From the NCBI GenBank assembly GCA_021841025.1, contig JAKBWA010000070.1, positions 1 through 64,000 on the forward strand: 64,000 bases of DNA. The letters run 5' to 3'. Below the pieces are notes generated by a model, which was not told where the DNA came from, made no database searches, and saw only the letters and a list, made by a program, of their open reading frames with translations. A program made the position numbers and the translations under genes. Below are positions 52,994-63,361 of the stretch, in pieces. Within the stretch, counting starts at the first letter, position 1, and each line of letters opens with the position of its first letter. This stretch comes from Bacillota bacterium. GTDB lineage: Bacteria; Bacillota; Sulfobacillia; Sulfobacillales; Sulfobacillaceae.

Positions 52994-54544
52994 GTGGTGC
53001 GACCGACGGTGCTCATGGTATTGGACGGATGGGGAATGGCCCCCCCATCCTCTACCAATGCCATAACCAAAGCGCCAGATTCCAATATGCAGGCTTTACA
53101 ACAGCAATATTTATTCTCTTCGCTTGAGGCTCACGGCCGTGCCGTAGGGCTTATGGCGGGACAGATGGGCGACTCCAATGTCGGCCATTTAACCTTGGGC
53201 GCGGGAAGAATAGTTCCCCAGAACTTGGTGAGAGTTTTTGACGCCATCGAAAACGGCGAATTATCGCAAAATCCTGTCATTCAGGACATTATTCGTTATG
53301 GTCAAACTCGTGCGGTCCATATCATGGGCCTTTTGTCGGCAGGTGGTGTCCACAGTCATCAAGAGCATTTGAAAGCTTTGTTGGAGGTATTGGCTAAAAA
53401 AGGTCTCACCCAGGTCTATTTGCATTTATGGCTCGACGGGCGGGATGTGGATCCCCACAGTGCCCCGTCATCCTTGGATTTTTTGGCTGGCGTTCTCAAT
53501 GAATTAGGTGTGGGTCGTATCGCCAGCGTATGCGGGCGCTATTATGCCATGGACCGGGATAAAAGATGGGATCGGACGGAAAAAGCCTATCGAGCTATGG
53601 TCGAGGGCAAAGGCAAACCGGCCTCCAGTGCTGTAGAAGCGGTTTTAACATCGTACGAGGAAGGCATGGGGGACGAATTCATCACCCCCAGTACCATCGT
53701 CGATTCTGAGGGAAAACCAGTGGTCTTGATAAAAGAAGATGACGTCGTGCTGGTCTTCAATTTTCGTGCCGATAGGGTCAGGCAAATGACTCGGGCTTTG
53801 GCCGATCCGGATTTTGAGTTCTTCTCCAGGCCCATGAAGCGCGTTCATTATTTGGCTGGCATGACCCAATACGATGAAAATTTTGTTTTGCCGCATATCT
53901 TTGCGCCTATCACTGTGACTAATAACCTGGCTGAGTGGTTGAGTCGCCAAGGGCTTTCACAATTGCACGTGGCAGAAACTGAAAAATATGCGCATGTAAC
54001 GTTCTTTTTCAATGGCGGTGTCGAACGGGTGTATGACGGGGAGTCTCGTGTCTTGATCCCTTCTCCTAAGGTCGCTACTTATGACCTTCAGCCCGAGATG
54101 AGTGCCACTCGTATTGCTGATACGGTGATCCAAAATCTCAATGAGGGTGAAAATGATTTTATCTTGTTGAATTTCGCCAACAGTGATATGGTCGGACATA
54201 CTGGGGACCTAAAGGCGGCTTCCGAAGCCGTTCGGGTGGTTGACACTCAAATCGGACGGATTGCTGATGCGGTTCTGGAACAAGGAGGGCTTTTGGCCAT
54301 TGTGGCTGATCACGGCAATGCGGAAGTCATGGTGGCGCAGCATGGGGAGAAGCATACCCAACACACCACGAATCCGGTGCCATTTGTCTTGGTGGGACCC
54401 AAATCCTTGTTGGACCATTGGAAACTGAGGCCTACAGGGGGACTCAAAGATGTCGCTCCCACCTTACTAGATGCCATGGGGTTGCCAAAGCCCTTTGAGA
54501 TGACTGGAGAGTCTTTGCTGATAAGAGGGGGCACAAGCGCTTGA
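52994..54544 (+). CDS. gpmI: 2,3-bisphosphoglycerate-independent phosphoglycerate mutase
   Basis: 516 residues; Mn-dependent alkaline-phosphatase-fold enzyme. [11 protein letters not shown], nucleophile Ser in [78 protein letters not shown] and [17 protein letters not shown] 52994 or 52997. Last codon overlaps eno by 4 bases (TTGA). Confidence 0.96.
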   Translation: MVRPTVLMVLDGWGMAPPSSTNAITKAPDSNMQALQQQYLFSSLEAHGRAVGLMAGQMGDSNVGHLTLGAGRIVPQNLVRVFDAIENGELSQNPVIQDIIRYGQTRAVHIMGLLSAGGVHSHQEHLKALLEVLAKKGLTQVYLHLWLDGRDVDPHSAPSSLDFLAGVLNELGVGRIASVCGRYYAMDRDKRWDRTEKAYRAMVEGKGKPASSAVEAVLTSYEEGMGDEFITPSTIVDSEGKPVVLIKEDDVVLVFNFRADRVRQMTRALADPDFEFFSRPMKRVHYLAGMTQYDENFVLPHIFAPITVTNNLAEWLSRQGLSQLHVAETEKYAHVTFFFNGGVERVYDGESRVLIPSPKVATYDLQPEMSATRIADTVIQNLNEGENDFILLNFANSDMVGHTGDLKAASEAVRVVDTQIGRIADAVLEQGGLLAIVADHGNAEVMVAQHGEKHTQHTTNPVPFVLVGPKSLLDHWKLRPTGGLKDVAPTLLDAMGLPKPFEMTGESLLIRGGTSA

Positions 54545-55815
54545 CGAAAGACCGTATAAAGACGTTGCAAGCTATGGAGATTCTGGATTCACGGGGAAAT
54601 CCGACCGTGGCCGTCCATTTGGAACTGGAGGACGGGACACAAATCATCTCGCGAATTCCTTCTGGGGCGTCCACGGGAGCTCATGAAGCGGTGGAGTTGC
54701 GAGATAACGATCCGGCGCGTTTTGGAGGGAAAGGGGTGCTGGGGGCTGTCAAAAATGTTAATGAAGTCATTGCTCCGGCTTTAGTGGGTCAATCCGTTTC
54801 CGATCAAGCAGCCGTTGATCAACGTCTTCTGGAGTTAGATGGCGATCCCCGCAAAGCGAAACTTGGCGCCAATGCCATATTGGCCGTGTCCCAAGCTGTG
54901 CTAGGGGCTGCGGCTCAAGTCCATGCCGAGCCGTTATACCGGTATCTTGGCGGCTTAAACGCGTCAGTCTTGCCCGTGCCTTTGTTGAATGTTCTCAACG
55001 GCGGCGCGCATGCTGACAACAATGTTGACATTCAAGAATTCATGCTGGCTCCTGTGGGCGCCGCGAGTTTTCACGAAGCCATGCGTATGGCCCAGGAAAG
55101 TTATCAAGCGCTAAAAAAAATTTTACAGGAAAAGACATTGCGAACGGCTGTCGGAGATGAAGGCGGATTTGCCCCGGATTTGGATTCTAACCGCGCTGCA
55201 TTGGATTTATTGATTCAAGCTCTGGAGAGAGCGGGACTCCAACCCGGCCAGGACATCGTTTTGGCTTTGGACGTGGCCGCGACAGAACTCAAGCGTGAGG
55301 CTGGCTACGCTTTTGAAGGATCGATTAAAACCGGTCCTCAGTTGATTGATTATTATCACCGGCTGATTCGTGACTATCCCATCATTTCGATTGAGGATGG
55401 ATTAGCGGAAGACGATTGGGAGAACTGGCAATTAATGACCGAACGCTTAGGCGATCAAATTCAGCTAGTGGGTGATGACATCTTCGTAACCAATGTCGAC
55501 CGCATTCAAAAAGGCATTGAAGAGGCCTGTGCTAACGCTGTATTAATTAAATTAAACCAGATTGGCACGGTCTCGGAAACGTTGCAAGCCATTCGGTTGA
55601 CCCATCACGCCGGATGGAAGGCGATTGTCTCCCACCGTTCGGGAGAAACGGAAGACACAACTATAGCTGATTTAGCGGTGGCCATCAATGGGACGCAGAT
55701 TAAGACGGGAGCTCCAGCTAGAGGAGAGAGAATCGCCAAATATAACCGGCTTTTGGCCATAGAACAGATGGATCCCACGCTCGAATATGCGGGATGGGAG
55801 GCCTTTCGCCCATGA
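54541..55815 (+). CDS. eno: Enolase
   Basis: 424 residues. [95 protein letters not shown] (metal site), [44 protein letters not shown] start overlapping gpmI end; coupling likely. Confidence 0.97.
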   Translation: MTKDRIKTLQAMEILDSRGNPTVAVHLELEDGTQIISRIPSGASTGAHEAVELRDNDPARFGGKGVLGAVKNVNEVIAPALVGQSVSDQAAVDQRLLELDGDPRKAKLGANAILAVSQAVLGAAAQVHAEPLYRYLGGLNASVLPVPLLNVLNGGAHADNNVDIQEFMLAPVGAASFHEAMRMAQESYQALKKILQEKTLRTAVGDEGGFAPDLDSNRAALDLLIQALERAGLQPGQDIVLALDVAATELKREAGYAFEGSIKTGPQLIDYYHRLIRDYPIISIEDGLAEDDWENWQLMTERLGDQIQLVGDDIFVTNVDRIQKGIEEACANAVLIKLNQIGTVSETLQAIRLTHHAGWKAIVSHRSGETEDTTIADLAVAINGTQIKTGAPARGERIAKYNRLLAIEQMDPTLEYAGWEAFRP

Positions 55816-56822
55816 ATTTGGAATTAAGACGGGTGGGCGAAGGGGTTTTTGCGACCAATCGCGCGGTGATGCAAGCAGAGGTGGCGGATGCCGTCATCTT
55901 TGATATGGACGGCGTGTTGATTGATGTTCACTCGTCATACCCCCTGGCGATTTGTCAAGCGGTGACCCATTACCTGAAGGAAACGGGCTTTGAGGGGGAA
56001 AATCTGGCGTGTACGCCCGAGGAGACCACGTATTTCAAGGCGGCGGGGGGATTCAATAACGACTGGGCTTTGGCTCAGGGCATGGCGTTGGTATTTCTCG
56101 TCAAGGCCGTTATGGCAGGAAGTCGTGACTATTCGCTGCTGCAGCAGTCATCTCCCGATATCCTGACTTTATCCCGAGCTATTGCTCAACATGGCGGCGG
56201 GCTGGGAGGGCTGGTACGGGCTCTTGAGGGACTGGTAGACGAAAAGGATTTCGAGACGATTTCCCAAAATTGGGATAAAGACCGCATTATGCGTTTGGCG
56301 ATGGAATATTATGCGGGAGACGAGTGCCCCAAAGTTTTTGGGGTCCCTAATGAAACCGTTAGAGGGCCGGGGTTGATTGTCCAAGAACGGCCTTTAATTT
56401 CCCGTGAGGACTTATTGAGGACCCCCTTTCGATATGGATTGTATACGGGACGAAACCAAGGGGAAGCCGTGGTGGCAATGAATAGCGCGGGTCTTGACGG
56501 CATTTGGGATGATGAAGCGATGATTACCGAGGACAAAGGAATTCACAAACCGGACCCTGCAGGTCTGGTAGCGATTGCTAAGACACTATCGCCAAGGTTG
56601 ATGATCTATGCGGGTGATAACCTGGATGACTGGCAGGCTCAGGCGCGATATGAGGCTGAACGCGCTTTAGACGATCCCCCCTGTTTGTTTTGCGGGATTC
56701 TCGGCGGCTCTCCGGGTCCTCTCGCCTACTCTTTGTTTTTGGATCGCGGAGTAGACTTTATGGCTGAGAGCGCGAGAGAGCTGCTCGAGTGGCTGAACTT
56801 GCGGCGGCAATATACGTCTTAA
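55812..56822 (+). CDS. HAD-superfamily phosphatase (TIGR01548-like)
   Basis: About 336 residues. HAD motif [11 protein letters not shown], motif [10 protein letters not shown], motif III Lys in [12 protein letters not shown], motif [12 protein letters not shown]. The long cap and the [19 protein letters not shown] start resemble the HAD-SF-IA TIGR01548 group, linked in some genomes to amino-acid or sugar-phosphate metabolism. ATGA overlap with eno, so cotranscribed with glycolysis; a role in sugar-phosphate housekeeping is possible. Confidence 0.85.
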   Translation: MNLELRRVGEGVFATNRAVMQAEVADAVIFDMDGVLIDVHSSYPLAICQAVTHYLKETGFEGENLACTPEETTYFKAAGGFNNDWALAQGMALVFLVKAVMAGSRDYSLLQQSSPDILTLSRAIAQHGGGLGGLVRALEGLVDEKDFETISQNWDKDRIMRLAMEYYAGDECPKVFGVPNETVRGPGLIVQERPLISREDLLRTPFRYGLYTGRNQGEAVVAMNSAGLDGIWDDEAMITEDKGIHKPDPAGLVAIAKTLSPRLMIYAGDNLDDWQAQARYEAERALDDPPCLFCGILGGSPGPLAYSLFLDRGVDFMAESARELLEWLNLRRQYTS

Positions 56823-56951
56823 GGGACACGGGTGGTGAACATGTCATTGTCAATTCCCGGGGATAATCTGTCCCAGTGTTTGCCTAAATTCTCCAAACAA
56901 GGGTAACAAAATATGCAGGTTATTCTTTATTTCCAGGATCCAAATTGACTG

Positions 56952-56979
56952 GTGGTTTTTGCCGCTTCCGAAAAACCAC
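56952..56979 (+). promoter_or_regulatory. First leader hairpin before MFS gene
   Basis: GTGGTTTTT (56952-56960) and AAAAACCAC (56971-56979), 9 bp perfect. Precedes the ribosome-site hairpin by 11 bases. Confidence 0.55.
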
Positions 56980-56990
56980 GCACATAGCGG

Positions 56991-57027
56991 GCCCTCCTTC
57001 GTATTATGCAGTATTGCGAAGGAGGGC
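56991..57027 (+). promoter_or_regulatory. Hairpin sequestering the ribosome binding site of the MFS gene
   Basis: GCCCTCCTTCG (56991-57001) pairs perfectly with CGAAGGAGGGC (57017-57027), 11 bp with a 15-base loop; the 3' arm contains the AAGGAGGG ribosome site of ATG 57034. Translation should be blocked unless an alternative fold or factor opens the stem. Could be a translational riboswitch or thermosensor, or just chance strong pairing. Confidence 0.7.
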
Positions 57028-57033
57028 AAAATC

Positions 57034-58347
57034 ATGCAATTGGAGCAAGACCTAGACCGACTGCCTTTAACCCGCTTTCACTACCGCTTAATTACAGTCG
57101 CGGGTCTGGGTACGCTATTTGACTCAATGGATGTTGGGATCATTTCATTCGTTTTGGCGGCCTTAATTGCCGCATGGCATTTAAACAGTATGATGATCGG
57201 GGTTGTGGCTTCGATTAGTTTGGTAGGTATGGCCCTGGGAGCGGCGTTGGCCGGAACAATGGCCGACCGTTTGGGCCGTCGCCGCATTTTTGTTTTGACC
57301 CTCGCTATCTATAGTCTGGGCACGGGCCTTTCGGCAGCTGCCTTCGCAGTGTGGATGTTGGTGGTGTTTCGCTTTATTGTCGGAATCGGGTTAGGTGGAG
57401 AGTTGCCTGTAACCAGTACAATGGTTACGGAATTTCTGCCTCGCAAGCATCGTGGCAGGGGTATCGTGCTGCTGGAGAGTTTTTGGGCTGTGGGATGGTT
57501 GATTGCTGCTTTAGTCTCTTACTTCCTGATCCCGCGTTACGGATGGCGTGCAGGATTTCTCTTTGGTATGCTGCCTGCTTTGTACATTTTGTATTTGCGC
57601 CGGCACATTCCTGAATCCCCTCGGTTTCTCTTACGCACGGGCAAGTTGGCAGAAGCCCGCAATGTCTTGTCTTTGGTCGCGGGACATGAGGTGGCTGCAA
57701 CTAACACGGATTCGCCGCTCGCTTCGACTGGTGCCTCGTTTCGGGAATTGTTTCACTCGGGACAAACGAAGAAGACGCTAATGCTTTGGATTCTATGGTT
57801 AGGGATGAATTTTGCCTACTATGGCATGTTTTTGTGGCTGCCGTCTGTTTTAGTCACCCATGGGTATTCGTTGGTCAATTCGTTGAAGTACACCTTGATT
57901 GTCACTATTGTCCAGTTACCGGGGTACTTTTCCGCGGGCTTCTTAGTTGATCGCATTGGGCGCAAGCCTGTTCTTGTGAGCTATATTATATTGTCGGCCG
58001 TTTTTGCTTACCTATTTGGGCATGCGCATGGAGTGGAACAAATCTTACTCTTTGGATCCGCCTTGTCTTTCTTCAATTTGGGCGCTTGGGGCGTTACTTA
58101 CGCCTATACGGTTGAGCAATATTCTACGATGAACCGTGGCACTGGAGCAGGGTGGGCCATGGGCGTCGGCCGTGTGGGCGGTATTGTCGGTCCTGCCATC
58201 GTGGGAGTATTGTTAACGATGAAATTGGGACTGGGGGACATTTTTGGGGTCTTTACGGCGATTTTGTTAATTGCTGCCTTAGCCGTTGCTCTTTTCGGCA
58301 AAGAAACCAAAGGCCAGGCGCTTGAAACCGTGGGTCATGAGATATAG
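57034..58347 (+). CDS. MFS transporter, sugar/organic-acid:proton symporter type
   Basis: About 437 residues, 12 membrane helices. Motif A GTMADRLGRRRIFVL after TM2, PESPRFL after TM6, second-half FLVDRIGRKPVL. N-terminal FDSMDVGIISFVLAALI and GGELPVTSTMVTEFLPRKHRGRG resemble the SV2/niacin/4-hydroxybenzoate (AAHS-like) group; substrate unknown. Leader holds two hairpins, one hiding the ribosome site, which suggests regulated translation. Confidence 0.9.
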   Translation: MQLEQDLDRLPLTRFHYRLITVAGLGTLFDSMDVGIISFVLAALIAAWHLNSMMIGVVASISLVGMALGAALAGTMADRLGRRRIFVLTLAIYSLGTGLSAAAFAVWMLVVFRFIVGIGLGGELPVTSTMVTEFLPRKHRGRGIVLLESFWAVGWLIAALVSYFLIPRYGWRAGFLFGMLPALYILYLRRHIPESPRFLLRTGKLAEARNVLSLVAGHEVAATNTDSPLASTGASFRELFHSGQTKKTLMLWILWLGMNFAYYGMFLWLPSVLVTHGYSLVNSLKYTLIVTIVQLPGYFSAGFLVDRIGRKPVLVSYIILSAVFAYLFGHAHGVEQILLFGSALSFFNLGAWGVTYAYTVEQYSTMNRGTGAGWAMGVGRVGGIVGPAIVGVLLTMKLGLGDIFGVFTAILLIAALAVALFGKETKGQALETVGHEI

Positions 58348-58480
58348 AAAAGTTAGGCGAAGGCGGTTTTGATTGAAGAGTGCTTTGTCCCACAAGGTGC
58401 TTGCGTCATCTTTAGTCCATAAAGCCTATAGCCTGTGTTGATGGGCGTGAGGTGGGGGTGGCTTTTGTTGCAGAGGGGAT

Positions 58481-58490
58481 GTGATATAAT
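58481..58490 (+). promoter_or_regulatory. Extended -10 promoter of secG
   Basis: TGTGATATAATG contains TG-N-TATAAT, an extended -10, about 55 bases before the secG start. A -35 was not assigned. Confidence 0.5.
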
Positions 58491-58543
58491 GAAGTAACTT
58501 ATAAAGCGGGCCTGGCTTGCGCAAAATGGGGAAGGATGTTTCA

Positions 58544-58777
58544 GTGATAACGGTATTAGCGATTTTGGAAGTGTTGTTATCGGCAGCGGTCATTGCCGCC
58601 ATTATTTTACAGACTGGGTACAGTGCGGGTATTTCTGGTGCCTTTGGCGGCGGTAGCGGGCCCTCTGGATATACCGGCAAGAAACAAGGGGTTGACCAGC
58701 TTCTGGAAAAGGCTTCCCTTTACCTGTCTATCGCATTGGCAATCGTGACCTTGTTAATGGTTCATTATTGGCGGTAG
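58544..58777 (+). CDS. secG: Preprotein translocase subunit SecG
   Basis: About 77 residues, two membrane helices: ITVLAILEVLLSAAVIAAIILQTGYSAG and SLYLSIALAIVTLLMVHYW, with the SecG middle SGAFGGGSGPSGYTGKKQGVDQLLEK. GTG 58544 has GGGGAAGG upstream. Alternative ATG 58526 adds residues without improving the family match. Sits before rnr, a common order in Bacillota (secG-rnr-smpB). Confidence 0.9.
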   Translation: MITVLAILEVLLSAAVIAAIILQTGYSAGISGAFGGGSGPSGYTGKKQGVDQLLEKASLYLSIALAIVTLLMVHYWR

Positions 58778-58805
58778 CATGTGAATACTATCTTGAGTTG
58801 TATGT

Positions 58806-58842
58806 TTAGAACCTCTGAAAGGGCGGTAGCCGGGCAGAGGTT
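58806..58842 (+). terminator. Terminator-like hairpin between secG and rnr
   Basis: AGAACCTCTG (58806-58815) pairs with CAGAGGTTCT (58833-58842). Weak T-run only. Confidence 0.6.
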
Positions 58843-58897
58843 CTCTGTGTTCGAAGGCTGATAAAATAGAGACTAGTATGAACTAAGGAGGTGGAAT

Positions 58898-61087
58898 ATG
58901 CCTAGGAAAAAGAAATCGGCATCCAATCCCCGCCGCCCGGTCCATTCTCGCGCTGTGCATCCGTCGCACCGAGATTCCAAGCGGTTGCCAGAACGGATAT
59001 TTGCGCTTTTGTCCAATGGACAACCCTTGTTGGAAGAACAATTGTTCAAGAAATTGAACAAGGGACAGGGTTTTGATAAGGCACTGTTTAGGATTTACAC
59101 ACAGTATCGCAAGGAAGGCTGGCTAATGCGCGCGGATACGGGGCATATCAGCATCCGGGTACGTACGGGTCATTTGCGCATTAATCCGCGCGGATACGGG
59201 TTTGTGGTCAGTTCCGATTATCCGCAGAACGATGTGTTTGTTCCGGCCCGGTGGTTTCAAGGTGCTCAGCATGACGATCAGGTGTTGGTTTGGTACCGTG
59301 AGACATCGGACGGCCTGGAAGGCAGAGTTATGGACGTTATTCAACGCGCTACCATTTCTGTAACCGGACGCTTGGAAAAAAGTCGGTCGGGATGGAAGGT
59401 CGTGCCTGATGATCCCCGAAAGCCCTCTGTGGAAGTGTCGGTCTCCAAACACCAAAAAATGCACCCAGGAGATATCGCGCAAGCGACGATTACGGAATGG
59501 CCTCTGGATCCCAAACGCACTGTGCGCGGAGAATTGACCACTAATTTAGGGAATCCCTTTGTGCCTGGCGTTGATGTGTCTGTGATCGCGTTGGAGCACC
59601 ATTTGCCTTTAGACTTTCCCCCAGCTGTTAAAAAGGCCGCGGAAAAGTTGCCCCGGGCGGTTAGAGAAGAAGATAAAACCGGACGGCTGGATTTGAGTCG
59701 TGAACTGATTGTGACGATTGATGGCGCTGATGCCAAAGACCTGGATGATGCCATTTCGGTCAAACGTTTGGATTCAGGGGGATTTGAAGTCGGCGTCCAC
59801 ATTGCCGATGTCAGTTATTACGTTGAAGAGAACTCGCTTTTGGATATGGAAGCCATGGAAAGGGGCACGAGTGTGTATCTCGTGGACCGGGTGATTCCGA
59901 TGTTGCCAGAGCGTCTCTCCAATGGAATTGCCAGTTTAAATCCAGGCGTTTCCCGCCTCACGGTGTCGGCTCTGATAACACTGGACCGAACGGGTGAGGT
60001 TACGCACGTTGAATTTCACCGTTCGGTGATTCGCTCAAAATTCCGACTGACGTATGAGGGTGTCAATGCTGTTTTGAAGGATGAACAGGAGGATGAGCAT
60101 CATTTGAAGCCATTCTTGGAAAACGCCTTGGCTGTTCGCAATATACTGCGAGCCAAGAGAATGGCGAGAGGTGCCATCGACTTTGATATTCCAGAATCTA
60201 AGGTGATTTTGGACAGCAGTGGGTTTGTTGTAGATGTGGTGGTGCGAGAACGGGGGCTGGCGGAAAGCATTATCGAAGAATTGATGCTTTTGGCTAATGA
60301 AATGGTGGCTAGAGAAATAATTGCCAAAAAACTGCCGGGACTTTTTCGTGTCCATGAACCTCCGGGTGAACGGCTTGAACAGTTTCGGGAAATGATCGGG
60401 GTTCTTGGATACCGACTGCCTGAAGCCTTGAAACCCAAGCATTTGCAGGATCTGATCAACCATGTGCAAGGGAAATCCGAAGAGAGAGTTGTTAACACGG
60501 CTCTTTTACGGACCATGAAACAAGCACGCTATCACAGTGAAAATGCGGGACATTTTGGACTGGCAACCAAGGAATACACGCATTTTACCTCACCGATCCG
60601 GCGCTACCCGGATCTTTGGGTGCACCGCGTGCTCACAGCCTATTTGCAAGGAACCGCTGATGAAGAAACACTTAATAGATGGCGATCAAAGCTCAACGTG
60701 GTTGCGGAACTGACCTCACAACGGGAGCGGGAGGCGATGGATGCCGAACGTGACTCCGTGGCCTTAAAAGAGGCACAATTTATGGCGGACAAATTAGGAG
60801 AGCAATATGAAGCCATCATTTCCGGCGTCACTAATTTTGGTCTCTTTGTTGAATTGCCTAACTTGATAGAGGGATTAGTGCGGCTGGAAGATTTGCCTCC
60901 AGATTACTGGATTTTTGATCCTGTGCATTACCGGCTTAAGGGTCAGCGCACAGGACGTGAATATCTGTTGGGACAAGCGGTGCGAGTGGAAGTTATTCGG
61001 GTTGACGTGGCCTTGAAACGCATTGATTTTCGCTTGATCCACGAACATTCCAGCCGCATCCACCCTAAACGAAGGCAGCGTGTTTAG
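58898..61087 (+). CDS. rnr: Ribonuclease R
   Basis: 729 residues, 3'-5' exoribonuclease. Basic N-terminus (MPRKKKSASNPRRP), winged-helix region, OB cold-shock domains, RNB domain with DLSRELIVTIDGADAKDLDDAISV (metal Asp residues) and DVSYYVEENSLLDMEAMERGTSVYL, FTSPIRRYPDLWVHR, C-terminal S1 domain GVTNFGLFVELPNLIEGLV. TAAGGAGGT ribosome site before ATG 58898. Lies next to smpB-ssrA in many Bacillota; here a permease and a hypothetical intervene. RNase R degrades trans-translation targets. Confidence 0.95.
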   Translation: MPRKKKSASNPRRPVHSRAVHPSHRDSKRLPERIFALLSNGQPLLEEQLFKKLNKGQGFDKALFRIYTQYRKEGWLMRADTGHISIRVRTGHLRINPRGYGFVVSSDYPQNDVFVPARWFQGAQHDDQVLVWYRETSDGLEGRVMDVIQRATISVTGRLEKSRSGWKVVPDDPRKPSVEVSVSKHQKMHPGDIAQATITEWPLDPKRTVRGELTTNLGNPFVPGVDVSVIALEHHLPLDFPPAVKKAAEKLPRAVREEDKTGRLDLSRELIVTIDGADAKDLDDAISVKRLDSGGFEVGVHIADVSYYVEENSLLDMEAMERGTSVYLVDRVIPMLPERLSNGIASLNPGVSRLTVSALITLDRTGEVTHVEFHRSVIRSKFRLTYEGVNAVLKDEQEDEHHLKPFLENALAVRNILRAKRMARGAIDFDIPESKVILDSSGFVVDVVVRERGLAESIIEELMLLANEMVAREIIAKKLPGLFRVHEPPGERLEQFREMIGVLGYRLPEALKPKHLQDLINHVQGKSEERVVNTALLRTMKQARYHSENAGHFGLATKEYTHFTSPIRRYPDLWVHRVLTAYLQGTADEETLNRWRSKLNVVAELTSQREREAMDAERDSVALKEAQFMADKLGEQYEAIISGVTNFGLFVELPNLIEGLVRLEDLPPDYWIFDPVHYRLKGQRTGREYLLGQAVRVEVIRVDVALKRIDFRLIHEHSSRIHPKRRQRV

Positions 61088-61111
61088 ATGAAATTGGGCT
61101 GAATACCTGCC

Positions 61112-62020
61112 TCAACGATTTCTCGCCACAAGGTTTTTGGCTTTGTGCAGGGACCGAATGAGAGAGCCGACTCCTACGATTAACACGGTAAATGCGACCA
61201 AAACAAATCCCATGCCGAGAGTATGCAGATTGTGGATATGAAGGGGACTGATCCAAGCCACCTTTTCCAATCCTGGAAAAGCCAAAGTCAAGACGCCTGT
61301 GACGGCGAAAGCGATGCCTCCATAAAGCAAAGTGGCCGAAGCGGTGCTCTTGGCCACGCTTTTCGCCATTTCTGCAGGGATATGGGCCCGGGCCATCCAG
61401 TGACCGAATAATGCCGCGGCACTGGCTTGGATGGTCATTGTGCCCAAGCCGAAACATGTGCCGGGAACCCATCCAAGCCATGGATTATTCATGCTGGGGG
61501 CGAGGACGGTATAGATAATGATGGCAAAGGCGCCAAATCCCCATCCGGCGATAAAACCATGGCCCATCGCCATCCACGGTGAAAGATCTCGCATCGGCCC
61601 AAAACTCTCCTTCTGTTCCTGATGGTGAAAAGCTTTCAGTCCGTGGACATGAAAAACCCGCCCGGTTGACCGAATATACCATCCTGCCAAAAACATAGCC
61701 AGTCCAACGAAAACGTAAACGGGGGCATCCATTTTCGGGTTTTGCATCCACTTTGCCAGAGGCAGATAAGCGAGTTCGGAAGCGATTGCGCGCTGCACAG
61801 TAAAGGCCAAGGAAAATGAGAGTCCCGCTTTCAGCCCGCCCTGGGTTGAATAAGCACCAATGGCGTAACTAAAAGTAATAGGCCAGGTATGTTCATCTGG
61901 CGTAACTCCGTGGACCATGCCTAATAAGAAGGCGGTAAGGATGATGCCTGCCACAGGAAGCCCGGTATGAGGATTCCATAGATTGATGGATGACAGCAAT
62001 GGGACTCCCTCCTTTTTCAT
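61112..62020 (-). CDS. NicO/RcnA-like metal transporter (putative)
   Basis: 302 residues, about seven to eight hydrophobic helices. GMVHGVTPDEHTWPITFSYAIG has the H-x4-DxH-like signature near the first helix of NicO/UreH-type nickel/cobalt permeases, and His residues (FHVHGLKAFHH, GHWMARAHIP, HIHNLHTLG) are common in the loops. Family assignment is moderate; transport of Ni or Co is inferred. Convergent with rnr. ATG 62020 with GGAGGGAGT upstream. Confidence 0.55.
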   Translation of the reverse strand: MKKEGVPLLSSINLWNPHTGLPVAGIILTAFLLGMVHGVTPDEHTWPITFSYAIGAYSTQGGLKAGLSFSLAFTVQRAIASELAYLPLAKWMQNPKMDAPVYVFVGLAMFLAGWYIRSTGRVFHVHGLKAFHHQEQKESFGPMRDLSPWMAMGHGFIAGWGFGAFAIIIYTVLAPSMNNPWLGWVPGTCFGLGTMTIQASAAALFGHWMARAHIPAEMAKSVAKSTASATLLYGGIAFAVTGVLTLAFPGLEKVAWISPLHIHNLHTLGMGFVLVAFTVLIVGVGSLIRSLHKAKNLVARNR

Positions 62021-62146
62021 TCGACAGTATGAGCAAAAAAGTCAAAAGGGACTTGCCAAAAATTTTTTATGAAGTTGGCTGCCAGGAAGCCGGGGGATGA
62101 AACCTTTTTGCCGTGCTTGGCGTTAACAATGGTAGAGGTGAGTTCC

Positions 62147-62545
62147 ATGAAATTATGGAAAGCGTGGCATATCGGAAATCCTAAGAATGTCACAATGCCT
62201 TACAAGGCCCATATTTTACTGCGTTTTAATAGAACCCGCATCCTTTGGACCGAGTTCGGGTCGGCCCCCATATGGACCGAGGGTAAAATAATTTGGAAAA
62301 AAGAATCTCCGTCATGGCAACGCCTGCAATTTGCGGACAGCACCTGGTGGTGCGGGCAGAAAGGGCGGACGGTGGCTTTAGTCGGTCGGGGTCAGCGACC
62401 GCCTGTGGTGATTGCACAAGGAGATTGGCTAGGAGTTTTGCCTCCCGGACGAGGATCGTGCAGTGGCCTATTGCCTTTTGATAAGCTCTGCACAGCAAAA
62501 GTTCGTGAGCCGAAGTCCGATCGACACCAGCGAATTGCCAGGTAA
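62147..62545 (+). CDS. Hypothetical protein, Trp-rich
   Basis: About 132 residues; ATG 62147 has AGAGGTGAG upstream. Trp- and Arg-rich (IIWKKESPSW, DSTWWCGQKG), three Cys. No family recognised. Located between the permease and the smpB region. Confidence 0.5.
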   Translation: MKLWKAWHIGNPKNVTMPYKAHILLRFNRTRILWTEFGSAPIWTEGKIIWKKESPSWQRLQFADSTWWCGQKGRTVALVGRGQRPPVVIAQGDWLGVLPPGRGSCSGLLPFDKLCTAKVREPKSDRHQRIAR

Positions 62546-62818
62546 ATGGTTTTTGGGGAGAGAACGCCTCTGTTCGTGTTGTCTTTCAGGATGATTACGT
62601 TAAAGGTCTTGCACGTGGAAGTTTTGCGACGCGATGAAAAATCTTCTTTTTGAGGTTTGTTGCTTTTCCGTTGAATGATCAACCCTTGTTTTTACTCAGA
62701 ATATGAATCGCAGAAAGAACAATGTCCTTGGTGTGTCTTCGCTCTTTCATTCTATGCACACAACTGCTTCGGGCGGAATCAGGGCACGATGATTCGGCGA
62801 ACGGCCAACGCGGCTCAT
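62546..62818. other. Gap, no supported gene
   Basis: A 66-codon frame at 62675-62875 has no ribosome site and runs through the smpB promoter, so it is not annotated. Confidence 0.3.
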
Positions 62819-62847
62819 TTGATATTTTGTGCGCGGGGTTATATAAT
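62819..62847 (+). promoter_or_regulatory. smpB-ssrA promoter
   Basis: TTGATA (62819-62824), 17-base spacer, TATAAT (62842-62847): near-consensus sigma-A promoter 33 bases before smpB. Confidence 0.85.
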
Positions 62848-62879
62848 TTTAACGCACTACGTGACGGGGGTTTGATTTC

Positions 62880-63341
62880 ATGGCGAGAAATGAAAGAGCT
62901 ATTGCCGAAAACAGAAAAGCTCGTCACGATTACTTTATCGATGAGGTGATCGAGGCCGGTATGGTGCTGACCGGGACCGAAGTGAAGTCATTGAGGGCAG
63001 GACGCGTGAACTTGCGCGATAGTTTTGCCCGGTTCGATAAGGGAGAGTTGTATCTTTTTAATTGTCATATTGCTCCGTACGATCATGGTAATCGGTATAA
63101 CCATGATCCGTATCGAAACCGTAAGCTGTTAGTGCACCGAAAACAGTTGCGGGAGTTGTCTGCACGCGTGAAACAGGAAGGGATGACATTGATTCCGGTC
63201 CGGTTGTATTTTGACCGGAGAGGACGCGCAAAACTTGCTTTAGGAGTGGCTCGAGGAAAAAAGCATTATGACAAGCGGCAGACGATAGCCAAGCGTGATG
63301 CCAATCGGCGTATAGAACGGGCACTGAAGCAGCGCGTCTAG
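62880..63341 (+). CDS. smpB: tmRNA-binding protein SmpB
   Basis: 153 residues, needed for trans-translation. IAENRKARHDYFIDEVIEAGMVLTGTEVKSLRAGRVNLRDSFARF and HIAPYDHGNRYNHDPYRNRKLLVHRKQL, C-terminal ALGVARGKKHYDKRQTIAKRD (tail that enters the A site). ATG 62880 with GGGGG spaced upstream. Immediately followed by ssrA, 20 bases after. Confidence 0.97.
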   Translation: MARNERAIAENRKARHDYFIDEVIEAGMVLTGTEVKSLRAGRVNLRDSFARFDKGELYLFNCHIAPYDHGNRYNHDPYRNRKLLVHRKQLRELSARVKQEGMTLIPVRLYFDRRGRAKLALGVARGKKHYDKRQTIAKRDANRRIERALKQRV

Positions 63342-63361
63342 ATGTGGATGGGATATAGCAT

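Noticed and set aside
62675-62875. 66-codon plus frame
   Set aside because: Runs through the smpB promoter; no ribosome site.
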